Shown here piece after piece: positions 30,298 to 33,906 of a stretch of 33,906 nucleotides of DNA. Both the position numbers and the translations under genes were made by a program. Under the pieces are notes generated by a model, which was not told the origin of the DNA, ran no database searches, and saw only the letters and a program-made list of their open reading frames with translations. Source of the stretch: Batkoa obscura (lineage: Eukaryota; Entomophthoromycota; Entomophthoromycetes; Entomophthorales; Batkoaceae). The stretch covers positions 1-33,906 of the forward strand of contig JASVEC010000189.1 of NCBI GenBank assembly GCA_030770535.1. The letters are read 5' to 3'. The number at the start of each line of letters is the position of its first letter. Within the stretch, counting starts at the first letter, position 1.

Positions 30298-32786
30298 GAC
30301 TCGCTGTTGGGGTCAACAAACTTTTCAGTGTCACCATCATTATAATTATAATTGAGGTGATTAACTTGTTTATTTTTGTTAAAATGTTTACTATTGCGAA
30401 CATTTTTTTCAAAGTAATATTTAAAAATACCATTTTCTGGCTTTGGTTCAATACAATTGACGGCAATATGTCCATGTTCACCACAGTTCCAGCATCCAGT
30501 AAATACTCGAGATTTACGATGGTTGGAGTAGTGCTGTTGTGTAATGGCAAAGCAATGAAGATATTCGTTGTTGTCCGTTTCTTTATCTATATGATTAACG
30601 TATAGTTTCTTGGATTTAACTTCGCTTTTTGGACTTCCGAGGTATAGCTCTAAAATCTCTATCATCTGAGTAATATTGGTGATATTATGATGAGGGTCTA
30701 GAAAAAGACGTGCGATGTGACTTGGAAGGTTTCGTTGGAAGGCCAGGCGGAGGTCTGTAACGCTTAACTTCCCACAGGAAATTAAAGCATTAGCACGATT
30801 TTTTACGTTTGCAATGTAATTTTCAAGTTTGCTTTCATCGTCTAGTCGTAAAGATAAAAGGGCTGCCTTTTTTGCTTCCATTTTTACATCGGAATCATAG
30901 TGATCTATGAATGCCTTTTTAAAAGAGTTCCAGTTACTGCGTAAGTCATCAGGTAGGGTCATACACCAGGAAAGCTCGTTTGTTTGAAGCTGACCTAAGA
31001 GACATTGAGGGCGACACTCGTAGGTCCAATTGTTGGCATCAAGATGAACTTCTAGCGCTTTGATGAAAGTAGTAGCAGTGATTTCATTTGGATTGAATAG
31101 GAGACTAAAATTAAACTTGGTATTAACGGGTTGGGAGCTTCTCGGATAATTGTGGGGGTATGTTGAGAAGCTATGCGGGTTTAGATTGTTACCAGAAGGT
31201 CCAGGATGGCCATAATAGGCGTCATGATTATTATGTGATATACCATAGTTATTTTGAACAGGAATCCGCTCGGGTTGTACGTAGTGAGATGAAGATTGCT
31301 CATAGGGTACATGTTGAGTGATTTTTGGAGCAATATATGGCAACTTGTTTTTGTTACTATTGTTAAAAGGATTGTCCAGGTTAACTTCAGCATAGGGTTG
31401 TACATGAGATCTTATTGGCTCAGCATTAGATCCTGTAGCAGGGTTTCTTGAGTAAATACCATCAGTAGGTGCAGTGGTCATTCTAGGAAGTAATTGAGGT
31501 GGACTTTCTCCTTTCTTGGGTTGATCATCCGGTTGTACCAAGTGAATAGAACCACGATACTTAGGGTTCATTTGATATTCAGTGTCAAGAATAGATTCTG
31601 TGGTACCATCACCTAGATCATACATATTATATCTCGGAACATCTCTATAAGTCGAGAGTCTGGAGTGAGGTGCTGAAACAGCGATACGTTCCTTTCTACA
31701 ATTACAAGAAGATGCCTTGATTTGGCTGGTATTGGAAGCTACCTTAGTTTGAAGAATAATAAGCTCTTCCTTGGTACTCTGTATATTACGCGAAATTTCT
31801 TCCCAGTCAGCCGCTGACTGCTCTTTATCTAATCTAATTTGTTCCTTCAAATTATTATTGGAAGTGATGAGCTGGCTAATGGTGGTCACTTGTTGAGTCA
31901 GTTGTACATTACAAGCAGCTAAATCTTGTTCTAAAGCCAAGATTCTGGCATCTTTGGCTGATGCAGACGCAGGGGATTGCTCAACATAGGATAAACGATG
32001 ATTATACTCGGTGAATCTAGTCATCAACGATCTATTAAGTTCTGCAAAAGTGATTTTCACTTTTCCGTCGATATCTGAGATCCTTTGAGCAGTATGGTCA
32101 TTGATCTCAGTGAGGGAAAGGTTGATCTCGTCAGAGATCTTAATGAGTTCGGAATGTAAGGCAGTATCAAGCTGATGCAATTCAGCCTTGAAGTCTCCTA
32201 CTTCTCTTGCCAAATCTCTATATACTTCATAACTAACAGTATCATTGAGCCTTTGGTTGAATTCATTAAACTTACTGGTATGGAATTCATTTGATGGGGT
32301 GATGACATCATTGTTTTGGTTGATGACCATGGAGAGATTATTAACCGTACCTAGAAGCGAGCTTAAAGAGGTAGACAATTCATTATTGTGAGTTGAGAGA
32401 CGGTTGAGTTCACCAACCATCTGGATGAGTTTGTTGTGCAAGAACTCTACTAAATATTGTTGAACGTGGGAAAGGGTAGGTACCGTTTGGTACTGAGCAC
32501 GAAAAGTAATTTGGGTACTGGAGCTACTACTTTGGTATTGTCTCCAAGCAGAGAGATCACCATTAAGAACGTGCATAGGAACAGCTCCATAGGTAACGAC
32601 CGAGCTTACAACATGAGGAGGTAGGGCAGCTTGATTTAAAGCAGCAGTGTCTATTTCTGGGGTCAGAACACTAGCTTCTTCTTCATCACTACTACCCATG
32701 TCATATTCAGTGATAGTCAATTGTTGACGGTTATCAAGGAGATATCTTGAGTCAGCAAAATAGGGTATGAGGCTATTGTTGATCAT
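30285..32786 (-). CDS. Gypsy gag
   Basis: Open frame of 833 residues, long for a fungal Gypsy gag. The N-terminal third is rich in Leu heptads and probably coiled coil (for example around LHNKLIQMVGELNRLSTHN). A Pro/Asn/Tyr-rich middle follows, then a retrotransposon gag (capsid) region around WNSFKKAFIDHYDSD, and a CCHC zinc knuckle CWNCGEHGHIAVNC at 765-778 that would bind the element's RNA. The basic, Asn-rich tail ends in the pol overlap. The ATG at 32786 is the first long start, 118 bp inside the 5' LTR. It looks whole. Confidence 0.94.
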   Translation of the reverse strand: MINNSLIPYFADSRYLLDNRQQLTITEYDMGSSDEEEASVLTPEIDTAALNQAALPPHVVSSVVTYGAVPMHVLNGDLSAWRQYQSSSSSTQITFRAQYQTVPTLSHVQQYLVEFLHNKLIQMVGELNRLSTHNNELSTSLSSLLGTVNNLSMVINQNNDVITPSNEFHTSKFNEFNQRLNDTVSYEVYRDLAREVGDFKAELHQLDTALHSELIKISDEINLSLTEINDHTAQRISDIDGKVKITFAELNRSLMTRFTEYNHRLSYVEQSPASASAKDARILALEQDLAACNVQLTQQVTTISQLITSNNNLKEQIRLDKEQSAADWEEISRNIQSTKEELIILQTKVASNTSQIKASSCNCRKERIAVSAPHSRLSTYRDVPRYNMYDLGDGTTESILDTEYQMNPKYRGSIHLVQPDDQPKKGESPPQLLPRMTTAPTDGIYSRNPATGSNAEPIRSHVQPYAEVNLDNPFNNSNKNKLPYIAPKITQHVPYEQSSSHYVQPERIPVQNNYGISHNNHDAYYGHPGPSGNNLNPHSFSTYPHNYPRSSQPVNTKFNFSLLFNPNEITATTFIKALEVHLDANNWTYECRPQCLLGQLQTNELSWCMTLPDDLRSNWNSFKKAFIDHYDSDVKMEAKKAALLSLRLDDESKLENYIANVKNRANALISCGKLSVTDLRLAFQRNLPSHIARLFLDPHHNITNITQMIEILELYLGSPKSEVKSKKLYVNHIDKETDNNEYLHCFAITQQHYSNHRKSRVFTGCWNCGEHGHIAVNCIEPKPENGIFKYYFEKNVRNSKHFNKNKQVNHLNYNYNDGDTEKFVDPNSESKNF
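30291..30297 (-). promoter_or_regulatory. Candidate -1 ribosomal frameshift site, A AAA AAC
   Basis: Read in the gag phase the minus strand gives A AAA AAC, a canonical XXXYYYZ slippery heptamer, two codons before the gag stop. The pol frame is exactly in the -1 phase here. Many Ty3/Gypsy elements make Gag-Pol this way. I did not check for a downstream pseudoknot. Confidence 0.75.
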
Positions 32787-32884
32787 AGTCTGTGAATTAA
32801 GGGGATTGGAGGGTTGGGGTGGTTACGCGGTAAGAACCGTAAAGGAAAGGCTATAAAGGCTACCTAGTGTAGTTATAGGAGCTT

Positions 32885-32902
32885 TCCCAGCTATGAGCGC
32901 CA
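32885..32902 (-). other. Candidate tRNA primer-binding site
   Basis: Two bases inside the 5' LTR the minus strand reads TGGCGCTCATAGCTGGGA. The leading TGG fits the 3' CCA of a tRNA, and the place is right. I could not match the rest to a particular tRNA; an internal tRNA or self-priming mode is possible. Confidence 0.5.
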
Positions 32903-32904
32903 AG

Positions 32905-33371
32905 TGTGAAAGTTGATACTTAGTGGCCGAAGTTAAAAGCTACTCTTGCTTAATTAACTTGCCTTGAGTCGAAGGGTCTTAGTTTATATAACTAAGGTAG
33001 ACTTAACTTAATAGAAATAGTATGTAGTAAGCTACAAATTATGTAAAACAAATACAATGGAAGATACTACTATAAAATCTATATCAGATGTTGTCAGAAA
33101 GACTTAGTGACTTTATTAATGATACGTTATCAGGGAGTAATCCAATTAAAAAAAAACCTGGAGTTATCATATTGAAGAATCTCTTTATACTCCAATAAAT
33201 ATGGATATTAATACGAGAGGATGTTATTCCTTGCAATATGAAGTTAGAAATTCTCGCAGCAAATCAAAATAAGGGACTCTGACTTGATTGTATTTGAACT
33301 TGAGAACACAGCAACTTAAGTGATTGTTGCGTTATAATCAATCCGAGAGCTAAATAAAGCAATATTTCACA
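32905..33371 (-). repeat. 5' LTR
   Basis: 467 bp, TGTGAAA...TTTCACA. On the minus strand this is the upstream LTR and should carry the promoter of the element. Confidence 0.97.
33183..33189 (-). promoter_or_regulatory. TATA box in the 5' LTR
   Basis: GGAG-TATAAAG on the minus strand, inside the LTR. The matching site of the other LTR reads TATAAAAG. Likely core promoter of the element. Confidence 0.5.
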
Positions 33372-33376
33372 GCAAC
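33372..33376. repeat. Target-site duplication, right (GCAAC)
   Basis: Partner of the GCAAC at 25716-25720. Confidence 0.95.
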
Positions 33377-33571
33377 AACTGGGATGCTATTTTTTGTAAT
33401 TGTAGCTCTATAACTTTTTTCATTTAGCAATAATATTAAAATTGCATTTAAATAACTCTCAAAACAATAAATGAGAACGAATATTCATCTTCAGTCTTAT
33501 GATTGGTCTCAGAGCTATTTATAAAATTGATATCTGTCTTTAAATATATAGTAATAATTTTTTAAATGAAG
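33377..33571. other. Short non-coding spacer
   Basis: Unique A/T-rich sequence between the Gypsy element and a MITE. No gene. Confidence 0.5.
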
Positions 33572-33674
33572 CATAGGGGTGTACTTTTTTATTAAGAATT
33601 TTACTAACAAATTTTTCCCCTCAAATCAGTGCTTAAAAAATAGAAAAAGTAGAAATCAAAAAACACTCTCATAT
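33572..33674 (-). mobile_element. MITE 12 (ATATGGGG family), abutting the transposon
   Basis: About 103 bp with a worn left end (CATAGGGGTGT) and a right end ACTCTCATAT. Its terminal ATAT is also the first four bases of the DNA transposon copy at 33671, so one element inserted at the very end of the other. Confidence 0.8.
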
Positions 33675-33906
33675 GGGGCTGTCCTAATTGGTTTCAGAAT
33701 CTACTTAGAAATTAATCCAAATTTAAAATTCCAAGTTTGTGTTCAATATAACGTTTAAATCTAAAAAGCCTAAAATTAAATGTCTCTATTTAAAACTTAT
33801 TTTAATTAGTTTCCTTTTCTTAAATAGCTAATTTTCCTAACTATATATTTTATGTTAGTTCTGTTAGATATTTAACAGATATATAATATATAACTATATG
33901 ATTATA
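33671..33906 (+). mobile_element. Second copy of the DNA transposon, end only (cut by window)
   Basis: The reverse complement of this stretch matches the right end of the transposon at about 25469-25703 with only a few changes. It begins ATATGGGGCTGTC. Orientation is opposite to the first copy, and the transposase gene would lie beyond the window. The close match means both copies moved recently. Confidence 0.92.

Larger units (their letters stand above)
25721..33371 (-). mobile_element. Ty3/Gypsy LTR retrotransposon, looks whole and young
   Basis: A 7651-bp element read on the minus strand, with 5' LTR at 32905-33371 and 3' LTR at 25721-26188. The LTRs have TGTGAAA/TTTCACA ends and differ at only about two positions, so the insertion is recent. 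Order: LTR, leader, gag with a zinc knuckle, pol (protease, reverse transcriptase, RNase H, integrase), polypurine tract, LTR. That domain order with integrase last defines Ty3/Gypsy. No env frame is present. Older solo LTRs of the same lineage lie at 13911 and 15651. It landed 17 bp outside the end of the DNA transposon. Confidence 0.97.

Noticed and set aside
27291-31405. Several short frames inside gag and pol (both strands)
   Set aside because: All lie within the two large frames in other phases, with no protein character of their own.
1-33906. CRISPR arrays, bacterial operons, rRNA genes
   Set aside because: No regularly spaced repeats, no bacterial gene organisation and no rRNA-like sequence was seen; introns and LTR elements show a eukaryotic genome.

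Overview
This looks like a gene-poor stretch of a very AT-rich fungal nuclear genome. The evidence is small GT-AG introns (48-95 bp), a Ste11/Byr2-type MAP kinase kinase kinase with SAM, Ras-binding and kinase domains (a fungal architecture), a Kex2-type processing site in a secreted peptide, and a Ty3/Gypsy retrotransposon. An early-diverging filamentous lineage is my guess; nothing here fixes the species.

Layout. (1) 1.1-6.5 kb: two almost identical dienelactone hydrolase genes face each other as an inverted repeat around the MAPKKK gene. The right-hand copy has AGG where the left-hand copy has its ATG, and a MITE sits where its TATA box should be. The MAPKKK reads cleanly through eleven exons except for one missing base in a G run of the kinase domain. 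(2) 6.5-16.7 kb: a decayed zone with three glutathione S-transferase relics, ten ~106-bp MITEs of one family and two old solo LTRs. (3) 16.7-22.7 kb: mostly non-coding, with weak gene relics, an intact small cysteine-rich secreted protein gene, a fold-back repeat, another MITE, and a third, diverged, apparently intact dienelactone hydrolase gene. (4) 23.3-25.7 kb: a DNA transposon whose terminal repeats match the MITEs and whose transposase I cannot assign to a family. (5) 25.7-33.4 kb: a complete-looking, very young Ty3/Gypsy element on the minus strand, with 5-bp target duplications, near-identical LTRs, gag, pol, a polypurine tract and a candidate -1 frameshift site. (6) 33.6 kb to the end: one more MITE abutting the end of a second, inverted copy of the same DNA transposon, which runs off the window.

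The host genes do not form a pathway. The main story is mobile-element traffic: a transposon and its MITEs appear to prefer ATAT/TATA-like sites, and repeated copies have reshaped the hydrolase genes. All splice structures were worked out by eye from reading frame, splice signals and comparison among paralogues; none has been tested against transcripts or databases.
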